Shown piece after piece: positions 51,779-64,000 of a stretch of 64,000 bases of DNA. This DNA is from Myxococcales bacterium (GTDB lineage: Bacteria; Myxococcota_A; Polyangia; Haliangiales; Haliangiaceae): assembly GCA_016717005.1 (NCBI GenBank), contig JADJUF010000001.1, positions 1 to 64,000 of the forward strand, read 5' to 3'. The position numbers and the translations under genes were made by a program. How positions within the stretch are numbered: position 1 is the first letter of the stretch; every line of letters starts with the position of its first letter. Below the pieces are notes generated by a model. It saw only the letters and a list, made by a program, of their open reading frames with translations. It had not been told where the DNA came from and did not search any database.

Positions 51779-53299
51779 TCAGAACGTGACGCGGTGGCGC
51801 CAGGACACCTGGGCGCCGTCGCCGAGGCGGGTCTGGCTGACGACGTCGCGCACGCACGCGGCGCTGCGCGCGGGCAGGTCGGTGTCGACGATGTTCAGGT
51901 AGCGGATCGCCCCGGAGGCCTGCACGCCGACCTCGAGCTCGACGTGGGTGCCGTCGGCGAGGCCCTGCTTGGCCAGCGAGCGGACGCAGTTGCGGAGCTG
52001 CCGCTGATCGAGCGCGCGCGACAGCTCGACCAGGCGCTGGCGCCGCGCGGCGGCGGTGCCGGTCGCGGTCAGCGTCGGCTCGGCCGCGGCCTCGGCGATC
52101 ACCAGCGGGCGCTCGGGGGTCGAGCCGTCGAGCTCGACCCACTGGCCGCCCTGGGCATGGCCGGCGCGATCGTGGAGCTCGACCAGGTGCCGCCCCGGCG
52201 GCAGCCGCCGCCACAGCGGGCCGGCGCCGACGACGACACCGTCGATCGCGACCGCGCGGCCGGCGGGCACCAACAGCGGCAGCGCCACGGTGGTGCGGAA
52301 GATCGTGTCGGGATCGGTCCACTGCGGCAGCGGCGCCGGGCGCGCCGCCAGCAGCTCGGCCAGCTCGGCCTCGGTCAGCGGCCGCACCAGGTGCCCGAGC
52401 ACCGGCTCACCGTCGACGACCGCGAGGCGCTGGCCCGCGCCCAGCTCGACCGCGTCGGCCGCGCCCGACGACGACACCGCGACCCGCCCGTGCTCGCACG
52501 CGACCTCGACCTGGGCGCCGGCGCGCGCGACCCGGAACGCGGTGCCGCGGACCTCGACGGCGCGCCCGCCGACACGGACCACGAACCGCTGCTCAGGCGC
52601 GCGGTGGCTGACCTCGATGTCGACCTGGCCCTGCGCGCCGAGCACCAGCTCGACCCCGCCGGCGTCGAACCGCGCCAGCGTCAGCGCCGCGTGCGGCCCG
52701 ACGGTGACGGTCGAGCCCGCGCCGAACTGCGCGGCCAGGCGGCCGTCGCCCGTGTCGATGCGATCGCCGGCGACCAGCGGGTGCGCGCCGACCGCGCTGC
52801 CGCCGACGAGCGTGCGGCCATCGGCGGTCGTGACCGTGCCGGCCGACTCGACCAGCGTCACCACCGCGGCCAGCGGCGCGGGCGCGACGACCAGCGCCGG
52901 TGGCGCGACGGGCGCGTCGACGCGCGCCAGCGCCGGGCGCAGCGCGGTGTCGGTGGGACGGATCACCAGCCACGCCGCGGCCGCGGCCGCGGCCAGCCCC
53001 AGCGGCGCCGCGAGCCACCACCCGCGCCGGGGCGGCGCCGACGGCACCGCGACCGGCATCGCCGGCTGCGAGCCGGTCCCGAGCGTCCAGTAGGTCTGCG
53101 CGCGCACGCGGTCCCAGCGCAGCTCCGGCGCCGGCAACGCCGCCAGCTCGGGGAACGTGGTCCGCGCCGCGCGCACCCGGGCGAGCGCGCGCTGGCACGA
53201 CGCACACTCGTCGACGTGGGCCTGGGCTCGACGGGCGGCGCGGGCGCCGAGGCTGCCGCGGGCGAGATCGGCCAGGCGGTGCGGGGCGACGTGGCTCAC
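51779..53299 (-). CDS. FecR-domain protein with anti-sigma zinc finger and PEGA-like domain
   Basis: 506 residues from a GTG overlapping the sigma gene's stop. The N-terminus holds H28xxxC32xxC35 (AQAHVDECASCQ), the zinc finger that binds ECF sigma factors. One membrane helix (about 92-111) places the rest outside. A FecR domain follows (DGRTLVGGSAVGAHPLVAGD, DGRLAAQFGAGSTVTVGPHA, VRVGGRAVEVRGTAFRVARA). Around 340-375 is a PEGA-like turn (AVAIDGVVVGAGPLWRRLPP). The last 90 residues (LRNCVRSLAKQGLADG and SAACVRDVVSQ) are like the TonB-tail domains of myxobacterial proteins. It should hold the sigma factor until an external signal arrives. Confidence 0.85.
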   Translation of the reverse strand: MSHVAPHRLADLARGSLGARAARRAQAHVDECASCQRALARVRAARTTFPELAALPAPELRWDRVRAQTYWTLGTGSQPAMPVAVPSAPPRRGWWLAAPLGLAAAAAAAWLVIRPTDTALRPALARVDAPVAPPALVVAPAPLAAVVTLVESAGTVTTADGRTLVGGSAVGAHPLVAGDRIDTGDGRLAAQFGAGSTVTVGPHAALTLARFDAGGVELVLGAQGQVDIEVSHRAPEQRFVVRVGGRAVEVRGTAFRVARAGAQVEVACEHGRVAVSSSGAADAVELGAGQRLAVVDGEPVLGHLVRPLTEAELAELLAARPAPLPQWTDPDTIFRTTVALPLLVPAGRAVAIDGVVVGAGPLWRRLPPGRHLVELHDRAGHAQGGQWVELDGSTPERPLVIAEAAAEPTLTATGTAAARRQRLVELSRALDQRQLRNCVRSLAKQGLADGTHVELEVGVQASGAIRYLNIVDTDLPARSAACVRDVVSQTRLGDGAQVSWRHRVTF

Positions 53300-53949
53300 G
53301 GCGTGCCCTCGCCGTCACCGGCGGTCGACGTCAGGATCTTGTAGAACTCGCGGCGCGCGTAGAACAGCCGGGTCCGCACCGTCACCGGGTTCGAGCCGAC
53401 CAGGTACGCGATCTCGGTCAGGTCGCGCCCCTCGATCTCGTGCAGGTACAGCACGATCCGCTTCTTGGGCGGCAGCTGTTCGAGCGCCGCGTACACCCGC
53501 GCTTGATCCTCACGCCGCTCGAGCGCGCGCTCCGGCGACTCGGGCCGATCGGTCGCGCTCGACTGGTTGGCCACGGCCTCGAGGTCGGCCACGGCGATCG
53601 GCGGTGGGCGCCGCCCGCGCGTCCGCATCCTGCCGAACGCGACGTTGACGCAGATGCGGTAGAGCCAGGTGCCGAGCTGCGCCTCGTGGCGGAAGGTCGC
53701 CAGGCCGCGGAAGGCGATGACGAACACCTCCTGCACCAGATCCTCGAGCTCGCCGCGATCGCCCAGCACCCGGTACAGGTTCGCGGCGACCACGCGGCGG
53801 AACCGGTGGTACAGCTCGTCGTGCGCGGCGCGCTGGTTGGCCTTGCAGCGCGCGACCAGCTCGCGCTCGTCGAGCGACGCCAGCGGTCGATCCCCGGGGC
53901 GGGCCGAGCCGGACGGCTCGCTGGGGTGCTTGGCCACGAGGGAGAGCAT
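53296..53949 (-). CDS. ECF-type RNA polymerase sigma factor
   Basis: 217 residues from the ATG at 53949. Region 2 is clear: HDELYHRFRRVVAANLYRVL, GELEDLVQEVFVIAFRGLA, LGTWLYRICVNVAFGRMR (the -10 recognition helices). Region 4 has LEQLPPKKRIVLYLHEIEGR, DLTEIAYLVGSNPVTVRTRL with the -35-binding helix-turn-helix. The partner zinc-finger gene overlaps by four bases, the usual order for a sigma/anti-sigma pair. Upstream lies the shared gap with the aldehyde dehydrogenase gene on the other strand. The regulon is unknown. Confidence 0.93.
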   Translation of the reverse strand: MLSLVAKHPSEPSGSARPGDRPLASLDERELVARCKANQRAAHDELYHRFRRVVAANLYRVLGDRGELEDLVQEVFVIAFRGLATFRHEAQLGTWLYRICVNVAFGRMRTRGRRPPPIAVADLEAVANQSSATDRPESPERALERREDQARVYAALEQLPPKKRIVLYLHEIEGRDLTEIAYLVGSNPVTVRTRLFYARREFYKILTSTAGDGEGTP

Positions 53950-54070
53950 AGCGCCTGGGCGGGTAACGAGATGTTGGTGTCCGGATCCGGTCGGGAGGTT
54001 CACGGGTAGCTCACGCAGCCTGCGTGGCCGAGATCGGATACGCAATTCAAGGCAGTTAGATAGATCCGAG

Positions 54071-54139
54071 GCGACCTTGGCCGACGTGTACGGCTCGCCT
54101 GGCGCGTGGATCAACGGGCGACCTTGGCCGACGTGTACA
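54071..54139 (+). repeat. 21-bp direct repeat in the sigma factor/ALDH gap
   Basis: GCGACCTTGGCCGACGTGTAC occurs at 54071-54091 and again at 54119-54139, 48 bases apart. The second copy ends 51 bases before the dehydrogenase start. The spacing and placement suit operator sites, for example for the adjacent ECF system, but a local duplication would look the same. Confidence 0.7.
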
Positions 54140-54190
54140 ACCCGCCCGACGCCTTGCGCCGGGCGGCCCAGAGGCGCTACGCGATCGGCC

Positions 54191-55708
54191 ATGCCCCTGC
54201 TCTCCGCTGTCGCCGAGACCCGCGCCCTCCTGACCCGCCTCGGCGTCGACCCGGCCGCGCTCGACGGCGGCGACCTGTCGGTGCGGTCGCCGGTGACCGG
54301 CGAGGAGCTGGCCCGGCTCACGACCGCGACCCCGGCCGACGCCACCGCCGCGATCGATCGCGCGGCCGAGGCGTTCGCGATCTGGCGGCGGGTGCCGGCG
54401 CCGCGGCGCGGCGAGCTGGTGCGGCGGTTCGGCAACGAGCTGCGCGCGGCCAAGGACGACCTCGCGCGCCTGGTCACGCTCGAGGCCGGCAAGATCACCA
54501 GCGAGGGCGCGGGCGAGGTCCAGGAGATGATCGACATCTGCGACTTCGCGGTCGGGCTGTCGCGCCAGCTCACCGGGCTGACGATCGCGACCGAGCGCCG
54601 GAGCCACCGGATGATGGAGACCTGGCACCCGCTGGGCGTCGTCGGCATCATCTCGGCGTTCAACTTCCCGGTCGCGGTCTGGGCGTGGAACGCGGCGCTG
54701 GCGCTGGTGTGCGGCGACGCGTGCGTGTGGAAGCCGTCGGAGAAGACCCCGCTGACCGCGCTCGCGACCCAGGCCCTGTTCGCGCGGGCGCTGGCCGGCT
54801 TCGCCGACGCGCCGCCGCACCTGGTGAGCGTGGTGATCGGCGGCCCGGCGGTGGGCGCGGCGCTCGTCGACGATCCCCGCGTGCCGCTGGTGTCGGCGAC
54901 CGGCTCGACCGCGATGGGCCGCGCGGTCGCGCCGCGGCTGGCCGCGCGGTTCGCGCGCGCGCTGCTCGAGCTCGGCGGCAACAACGGCGCGATCGTCGCG
55001 CCGTCGGCCGATCTCGATCTCGCGGTCCGGGCGATCGCGTTCTCGGCCATGGGCACCGCCGGCCAGCGCTGTACGACGCTGCGGCGGTTGTTCGTCCACG
55101 CCGACATCTACGACGCGCTCGTGCCGCGGCTGGCGCGCGCCTACGCCTCGGTCGCGGTCGGCGATCCGCGCGCGCCCGGCACGCTGGTCGGCCCGCTGAT
55201 CGATCCGGCCGCCGGCGCGGCCATGACCCGGGCCCTCGACGCGGCCCGCGCGCTCGGCGGCCGGGTCCACGGCGGCGACGTCGTCGACCTGGGCGGCGGC
55301 GTCTACCGCCGACCGGCGCTGGTCGAGCTCGACCACCAGGCCGGGCCGATGCGCGACGAGACCTTCGCGCCGATCCTCTACGTCGTGCGCTACCACGACC
55401 TCGAGGACGCGCTGGCCGCGCACAACGCGGTGCCGCAGGGGCTGTCGTCGTCGATCTTCACCCGCGATCTGCGCGAGGCCGAGCGGTTCGTCGCGGCCGA
55501 CGGCTCCGACTGCGGCATCGCCAACGTCAACCTCGGCCCGTCGGGCGCCGAGATCGGCGGCGCGTTCGGCGGCGAGAAGGACACCGGCGGCGGCCGCGAG
55601 TCGGGCTCGGACAGCTGGCGCGCGTACATGCGCCGCGCGACCAACACGATCAACTACGGCCACGACCTGCCGCTCGCGCAGGGCGTGCAGTTCGACGTCG
55701 ACGCCTGA
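54191..55708 (+). CDS. ALDH7-type aldehyde dehydrogenase (aminoadipate-semialdehyde type)
   Basis: 505 residues. Aldehyde dehydrogenase hallmarks: EKTPLTALATQALFARAL after WKPS, LELGGNNGAIV with the general-base Glu, and catalytic Cys in GTAGQRCTTLRRLFVH. The ending RRATNTINYGHDLPLAQGVQF is typical of family 7 (antiquitin), which oxidises 2-aminoadipate 6-semialdehyde to 2-aminoadipate in lysine breakdown. LGVDPAALDGG at the start and FTRDLREAERFVAADGSDCG fit. No other lysine-pathway gene lies beside it, so the substrate is an inference. It has its own divergent regulatory gap with a 21-bp direct repeat. Confidence 0.9.
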   Translation: MPLLSAVAETRALLTRLGVDPAALDGGDLSVRSPVTGEELARLTTATPADATAAIDRAAEAFAIWRRVPAPRRGELVRRFGNELRAAKDDLARLVTLEAGKITSEGAGEVQEMIDICDFAVGLSRQLTGLTIATERRSHRMMETWHPLGVVGIISAFNFPVAVWAWNAALALVCGDACVWKPSEKTPLTALATQALFARALAGFADAPPHLVSVVIGGPAVGAALVDDPRVPLVSATGSTAMGRAVAPRLAARFARALLELGGNNGAIVAPSADLDLAVRAIAFSAMGTAGQRCTTLRRLFVHADIYDALVPRLARAYASVAVGDPRAPGTLVGPLIDPAAGAAMTRALDAARALGGRVHGGDVVDLGGGVYRRPALVELDHQAGPMRDETFAPILYVVRYHDLEDALAAHNAVPQGLSSSIFTRDLREAERFVAADGSDCGIANVNLGPSGAEIGGAFGGEKDTGGGRESGSDSWRAYMRRATNTINYGHDLPLAQGVQFDVDA

Positions 55709-55748
55709 GCCCACCGCAGCTGGCCAGGCGCCAGGCCGCCTGGGAACT

Positions 55749-58001
<2,253 letters not shown>

Positions 58002-58030
58002 GGCGCCCAGTGTGCCCGGGTTGGGCCCGG

Positions 58031-58276
58031 CGCGCACGACCGGGGCTCCGACGGTTCCGGCTCCGGTTCCGGCGGTTCCGGCTCCGGTTCCTCCGGCTCC
58101 GACTCCGGTTCCGACGGTTCCGGCTCCGGTTCCGACTCCGGTTCCGACTCCGGTTCCGACTCCGGTTCCGACTCCGGTTCCGGTTCCGGCTCCGGTTCCG
58201 ACTCCGGTTCCGACTCCGGATCCGGCTCCGGTTCCGACTCCGGTTCCGACTCCGGTTCCGACTCCGGTTCCGGCTG
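58031..58276. repeat. TCCGGY/TCCGAC hexanucleotide array
   Basis: About forty units of TCCGGT or TCCGAC (the complement of CCGGAR/GTCGGA) fill the gap between the minus-strand genes at 58282 and 55749. Frames give only Ser-Gly, Thr-Gly or Pro-Glu strings, so no gene is called. Confidence 0.8.
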
Positions 58277-58281
58277 GCACC

Positions 58282-59439
58282 TCAGCGGCGGCTGGGGCGC
58301 GCCTCGAAGCCGAGGTCGGCGTCGACCTGGCACCGCAGCACGTCCTCGTCGCGATCGCGCGCCAGCAGGCACGGCGCCGCGTCGTCGCCGGTGTCGAGCT
58401 TGGGCAGGCGCAGCTCGATGCCGGCGCCGGTGATCGCCCAGGTGCCGCGGAACGTGATCTTGTCGCGCATGCCCTGACACGCCGAGCGCAGCACGATCGT
58501 GACCTTGCGATCGCGCCGCAAGGTCAGCTTGATCTCGGGCTGATCGCACGGCACCAGCGCCTGCTCCCACTCGCCGCCGAGCCCCATGATCCGCTCGTAC
58601 GGATCGGTGCCGGCGCGGTCGAGCCCGACCGCGGTCCGGAACCGCGGCTCACCGACCAGCTTGCCGAACGCCTTGTCGAAGCGCGCCTCGACCAGCCACT
58701 CGATCGCGTCGGGCGCCGGCGCGCGGGCCAGGGCCTCCAGCCGGTCGAGCGCCTGGGCGGTGCGCTTGCCGGCGACGTCGAGCGCGGCCAGGCGGTACAG
58801 CGCCTCGGGATGATCGGGCGCGAGCGTGAGCACGATGCCCCAGCCCTTGACCGCGGTCTTGCCGCGCGCCTTGCGCGCCGCGGTGACGACGCGGGCCAGC
58901 CCCGGATCGTCGGCGACCGGCGGCGGCGCGACCCGCGGCGGCGGCTCGGTCGACGGCGGCGGATCGGCGCCGAGCGTGCGGCCGACGCCGACGTCGAAGC
59001 CGATCACGTCGTGCAGCTCGCGCCCGGCCCGGCGCACCACGTACTCGACCACGATCAGCCGGTCGGTCGGCGAGCGCCAGACGTCGACGATCGAGGTGAC
59101 GGTGTCGCCGCTGTTCCACGCCACCAGCGGCACCCCAGCGGCGGTGGCCACGCGGATCGTGCGGCCGGCGGCGGTGGCGACGACCTCGGCCTTGGCCCCG
59201 CGCTGCGGGCTCGGCAGCCGGGTCGACAGCGCGGCGACCTCGGCGGTGTCCGCGGTCCGGCACGCGGCCGCGCCCCGGGCCTCGCCGCCGGTCACGGCCA
59301 GCGGCGCGCACACCCGGCTGGCCCCGACCACGTAGCTCTTCTCGTTGGCGGCGATGCCGCCGAGCGAATCGGCCTCGGCCAGGCCGGCGACCAGGACCAT
59401 CCAGACGGCGACGGCCGCCGCGCTGCGCGGAGCGATCAT
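58282..59439 (-). CDS. Exported protein of unknown function
   Basis: 385 residues. A signal peptide ([15 protein letters not shown]) is followed by a beta-rich segment with two Cys ([17 protein letters not shown]), a Pro-rich linker near 175 ([15 protein letters not shown]), and helical TPR-like repeats ([40 protein letters not shown]). The C-terminal 100 residues are again beta-rich with Cys pairs ([35 protein letters not shown]). No catalytic motif. The hexanucleotide array lies right after its stop. Divergent from the hydrolase gene at 59499, 59 bases apart. Confidence 0.62.
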   Translation of the reverse strand: MIAPRSAAAVAVWMVLVAGLAEADSLGGIAANEKSYVVGASRVCAPLAVTGGEARGAAACRTADTAEVAALSTRLPSPQRGAKAEVVATAAGRTIRVATAAGVPLVAWNSGDTVTSIVDVWRSPTDRLIVVEYVVRRAGRELHDVIGFDVGVGRTLGADPPPSTEPPPRVAPPPVADDPGLARVVTAARKARGKTAVKGWGIVLTLAPDHPEALYRLAALDVAGKRTAQALDRLEALARAPAPDAIEWLVEARFDKAFGKLVGEPRFRTAVGLDRAGTDPYERIMGLGGEWEQALVPCDQPEIKLTLRRDRKVTIVLRSACQGMRDKITFRGTWAITGAGIELRLPKLDTGDDAAPCLLARDRDEDVLRCQVDADLGFEARPSRR

Positions 59440-59486
59440 GATCTGGGAATAGCACGCCGACCGATGCCGCGCCGCGGCGTTCGTTG

Positions 59487-59492
59487 TACGGT
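59487..59492 (+). promoter_or_regulatory. Putative -10 element (TACGGT), leaderless type
   Basis: TACGGT ends six bases before the GTG at 59499, the same hexamer as at 15573. Confidence 0.45.
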
Positions 59493-59498
59493 CGCCCG

Positions 59499-60601
59499 GT
59501 GATCCGCGACGTGGTGCGCGCTGTGACCCGGGCCTCGGCCGCCCTCGACCGCGGGGTCGTGCGGGTGATGGAGCGGCGCATGGCGGGCCCGTCCGCCCGG
59601 CGCGAGGCGGCGATCCCCGAGGACGCCCACCGCCGCCTGGTCGACCTGGCCGGCCGCTACCGCGACGACACGCTCGGCACGCCCAGCCGGTTCTTCCCGG
59701 CGCCGCCGCGGCCCGACGTCCGGGCCGAGGTCGTCGGCGAGGCCTGGGGCGGCACCGTCGAGCACCTGACCTGGGCCTCCGCCTACCGGCCGTTCCTGGC
59801 CAGCTACCGCGACGAGCACCACCGCTGGACCGAGAACCACACCGTCCACGCCCGGCGCTACGCCCGGCCCGGCGGGCCGCGGCCGACGCTGGTGCTGCTG
59901 CACGGCTGGGGTGGCGGCGCCTGGTGGCTGGAGGAGCGCGCGTTCGTGGTCGGCTACTGGATGGCCCGCGGCTTCGACGTGGTCGTCTTCCAGCTGCCGT
60001 TCCACGGCGAGCGCGCGCCCGGCGCCGTCGGGCGCGGCCCGCGCTCGGGCGCGCTGTTCCCGTCGGCCAACGTGGTCCGCACCAACGAGGCCTTCGGCCA
60101 GGCCATCTGGGAGCTGCGCGGCCTCGGCCAGCACCTGCGCGACCGCGGCGCCACCGCGGTCGGGGCGATGGGCATGAGCCTGGGCGGCTACACCACCGCG
60201 CTGTGGTCGACGATCGACCCCGCGCTCGCGTTCGCGGTCGCGATGATCCCCGCGGTCGACATGAGCGAGCTGATGTGGCGCCACGGCGAGGACAGCCCGG
60301 CCCGCCGACGCGCCGCCGCCGCCGGGGTGTCGTCGACGCTCCTGGCCGAGGTGTTCGCGGTGCACGCGCCGACCACGCGCCCGTGCCTGGTGCCGCACGG
60401 CCACCGCATGATCGTCGCCGGCCACGGCGATCGCATCACGCCGCCCGATCAGGCCGAGCGCCTGCGCGCCCACTGGGGCGACTGCGCGATCCACTGGTTC
60501 CCGGGCGGTCACCTGGCGCAGATCGGCCGCGGCGACGCGTTCCGCGCGGTCCGCCGTCACCTCGCCGCCGCCGGCTTCGGCGCGGCGCCGCGGAGCTCGC
60601 G

Positions 60602-60605
<4 letters not shown>
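59499..60605 (+). CDS. Alpha/beta hydrolase
   Basis: 368 residues from the GTG at 59499. The fold is clear: TLVLLHGWGGGAWW for the oxyanion loop, GMSLGGYTTA for the nucleophile Ser, GHGDRITPPDQAERLRAH for the acid, and FPGGHLAQI for the His. The N-terminal 110 residues (PEDAHRRLVDLAGRYRDDTL, AYRPFLASYRDEHHRWTENH) are outside the core and may cover the active site. No signal peptide. The next gene overlaps by four bases, putting an esterase or thioesterase activity in an operon with one-carbon enzymes. Substrate unknown. Confidence 0.82.
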
Positions 60606-62484
<1,879 letters not shown>

Positions 62485-62488
<4 letters not shown>

Positions 62489-63549
62489 CCGCGATCCTCG
62501 ACGGCGCCCCCGGCGCGATGACCCCGGTCGAGGCCCGGGCCTTCCACGGCGAGGCCACGGTCACCGACCTGCACGCCGACACCGCCAAGCTGATGGACAA
62601 GCTCGACTTCGAGCTGGCCGATCGCCACGACCGGCCCCTGCCCGGCCGGCTCAACTACGTCGGCCACGTCGATCTGCCGCGGCTGCGCGACGGCGGCGTC
62701 GCCGCGCAGGTGTTCGGGCTGTGGACCGTCCCCTACCCCGAGCGCGGCTGCAAGCACGCGGTCGACACCCAGCTCGACGCGCTCGATCGCGCGATCGCCA
62801 AGCACCCCGACCAGATCGCCTGGGCGCTCACCGCCGACGAGGTCGCCGCGTGCAAGGCCCGCGGGCAGCTGGCCGCGATGGGCGGCATCGAGGGCGGCCA
62901 GGCGCTCGAGGCCGATCCGGCCAACGTCGCGTACTTCGCGCGCCGGGGCGTGCGCGCGATCGGCCTGATGCACTTCTCGGCCAACGCGCTCGGGGCGCCG
63001 GCCAAGGGCCGCGGGGCCGATCCCGATCGCGGGCTCACGGCGATCGGCCGGGACGTCGTGCGCGAGATGAACCGGTGCGGCGTGATCGTCGATCTCGCGC
63101 ACATCAACCGCAAGGGCTTCTTCGAGGCGCTCGCCCTGACCACCGCGCCGCCGATGGTGACCCACACCGGCGTCAGCGGCGTCCACGCCCACTGGCGCAA
63201 CATCGACGACGCGCAGCTGCGCGCGGTCGCCGATCACGGCGGCTGCGTCGGCATCATCTTCGCGCGCCGGTTCCTGGGCGGCGCCGACGTCGAGGCGGTG
63301 GTCGATCACCTGCTGCACATCGTCGACGTGGCCGGGCCCGACGTGCCGGCGCTCGGCTCGGACTTCGACGGCTTCGTCGTGCCGCCGGTCGGCCTCGAGG
63401 ACGTCGCGTGCCTGCCCAACCTGACCGCGGCCCTGTCGCGCCGCGGCGTCCCCCCCGAGACGCTCGCCAAGATCCTCGGCGGTAACGCCCAGCGCGTGCT
63501 GGCCGACGTGCCCCCAACCTGCTACCTGGCCCACCGCGCCCATGCCTGA
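62485..63549 (+). CDS. M19 membrane-dipeptidase-family protein
   Basis: 354 residues from a GTG. The binuclear zinc site is readable: TDLHADT near 27, GGIEGGQALE near 133, VDLAHINRKG, THTGVSGVHAHWRNIDD, and LGSDFDGF. These match renal-dipeptidase-like enzymes that split dipeptides, including those with D-residues. No signal peptide is visible, so it is probably cytoplasmic here. It follows the methionine-pathway fusion with a four-base overlap and itself overlaps the peroxidase-like gene by eight bases. Confidence 0.92.
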
Positions 63550-64000
63550 GCTACCTCCGGGGCTCGTCCCGCCCGCGCGCGCCGTCGCGCTCGCCACGCT
63601 GCTCCTCGCCGTCGGGGCCTGCCCGTCGAAGTCCTCGGACAAGCGCGGGGCCGGCGTGATCGCGGCCAGCGACGCCCGCACCGTCGACGCGGTCCCGCGC
63701 GGGCCCGACGGCGAGGTGGTGCTGCCGCCGCCGCCGCCGGTGCCGCCGACGCCGGCGGGGCTGCCGCCGCTGCCCGGCGACGTCGCGCCGACCGCGGCCG
63801 AGGTCGCGCTCGGCGAGCTGTTGTTCCGCGAGCCGCACCTGGGCGCCGACGGCACCACCGCGTGCGCGAGCTGCCACGATCCGGCCCACGGCTACAGCGG
63901 CACCGAGCCACACCCGCGCACCGCCGCCGGGCGACCGAGCCTGCGCCGAGCCGCGGCGCTGGTGAACCTCGCGTGGTCGCCGGAGCTGGGCTGGGACGGG
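63542..64000 (+). CDS. Cytochrome-c-peroxidase-like lipoprotein, 3' end outside window
   Basis: 153 residues are visible from the ATG at 63542, and the frame is still open at the window end. The signal ends VGAC (lipobox), then a Pro-rich linker (LPPPPPVPPTPAGLPPLPGD). The start of a dihaem peroxidase domain follows: EVALGELLFREPHLGADGTT and CASCHDPAHGYSG, the first haem site. The second haem motif must lie beyond the edge. It resembles the protein at 33974 but has a longer linker. It overlaps the dipeptidase gene by eight bases and is the second such peroxidase in the window. Confidence 0.8.
   Translation, partial: MPELPPGLVPPARAVALATLLLAVGACPSKSSDKRGAGVIAASDARTVDAVPRGPDGEVVLPPPPPVPPTPAGLPPLPGDVAPTAAEVALGELLFREPHLGADGTTACASCHDPAHGYSGTEPHPRTAAGRPSLRRAAALVNLAWSPELGWDG

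Noticed and set aside
53950..55107. Longer start for the sigma factor
   Set aside because: The extension is antisense to the aldehyde dehydrogenase; sigma regions begin right after the ATG at 53949.

Overview
The window reads as chromosomal DNA from a very G+C-rich (about three quarters G+C by eye), predatory-type bacterium of the Myxococcota, probably near Haliangium/Kofleria. The evidence is inference from gene content: many lipoproteins with Gly/Pro/Ser linkers, an eukaryote-like Ser/Thr kinase with PP2C and FHA partners, zinc-ribbon signalling proteins, MauG-type peroxidases, and M36, M1, M16 and M19 peptidases. I saw no rRNA, tRNA, CRISPR array, insertion sequence or phage gene.

Layout. 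1-4261 (mostly minus): a frameshifted CxxCH secreted protein, a cytochrome-like lipoprotein, an M36 metallopeptidase, a histidine-phosphatase remnant and a lipoprotein with a CcmI-like tail. 4280-11613 (minus): a five-gene overlapping operon (acyltransferase, GpsA-like protein, DUF4139-like lipoprotein, GlnD, membrane protein). 11879-25947 (plus): RecQ with long disordered arms, two small proteins, a paired M16 peptidase plus MATE exporter operon, an M1 peptidase, a Cys-rich lipoprotein, an RGG protein and a small exported protein. 26084-28078 (minus): transketolase. 28151-37357 (mainly plus): a redox/metal block with a CxxCH lipoprotein, a Fe-S membrane protein fused to HEAT repeats and a cyclic-nucleotide-binding domain, two small exported proteins sharing both ends, a MauG-like peroxidase and a diiron ferritin-like protein. 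37339-39896: a frameshifted patatin, an outer-membrane protein, a 57-bp satellite and a zinc-ribbon protein. 39982-46448: a C45-like protein and a kinase/phosphatase/FHA island. 46563-53949: a lipoprotein, a phospholipase-C-like and a SUKH/TPR-like protein, an OmpA lipoprotein, a bestrophin, and an ECF sigma factor with FecR-type partner. 54191-64000: an ALDH7-type dehydrogenase, a molybdopterin oxidoreductase, and an operon of alpha/beta hydrolase, homocysteine methyltransferase/MTHFR fusion, M19 dipeptidase and a second peroxidase that runs off the end.

How the genes work together. Tight coupling is common: about ten junctions use a GTGA or ATGA stop/start overlap. Many operon-leading genes carry a TANNNT hexamer 6-9 nt before the start codon, which suggests leaderless mRNAs; others have it about 20 nt upstream with an AGG-type ribosome site. 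Hexanucleotide CCGGAR arrays sit in several intergenic gaps. Four genes are broken by small indels in G/C repeats; either assembly errors or real decay could explain this. The best candidate for something new is the 28-37 kb redox block with its two end-matched small exported proteins.
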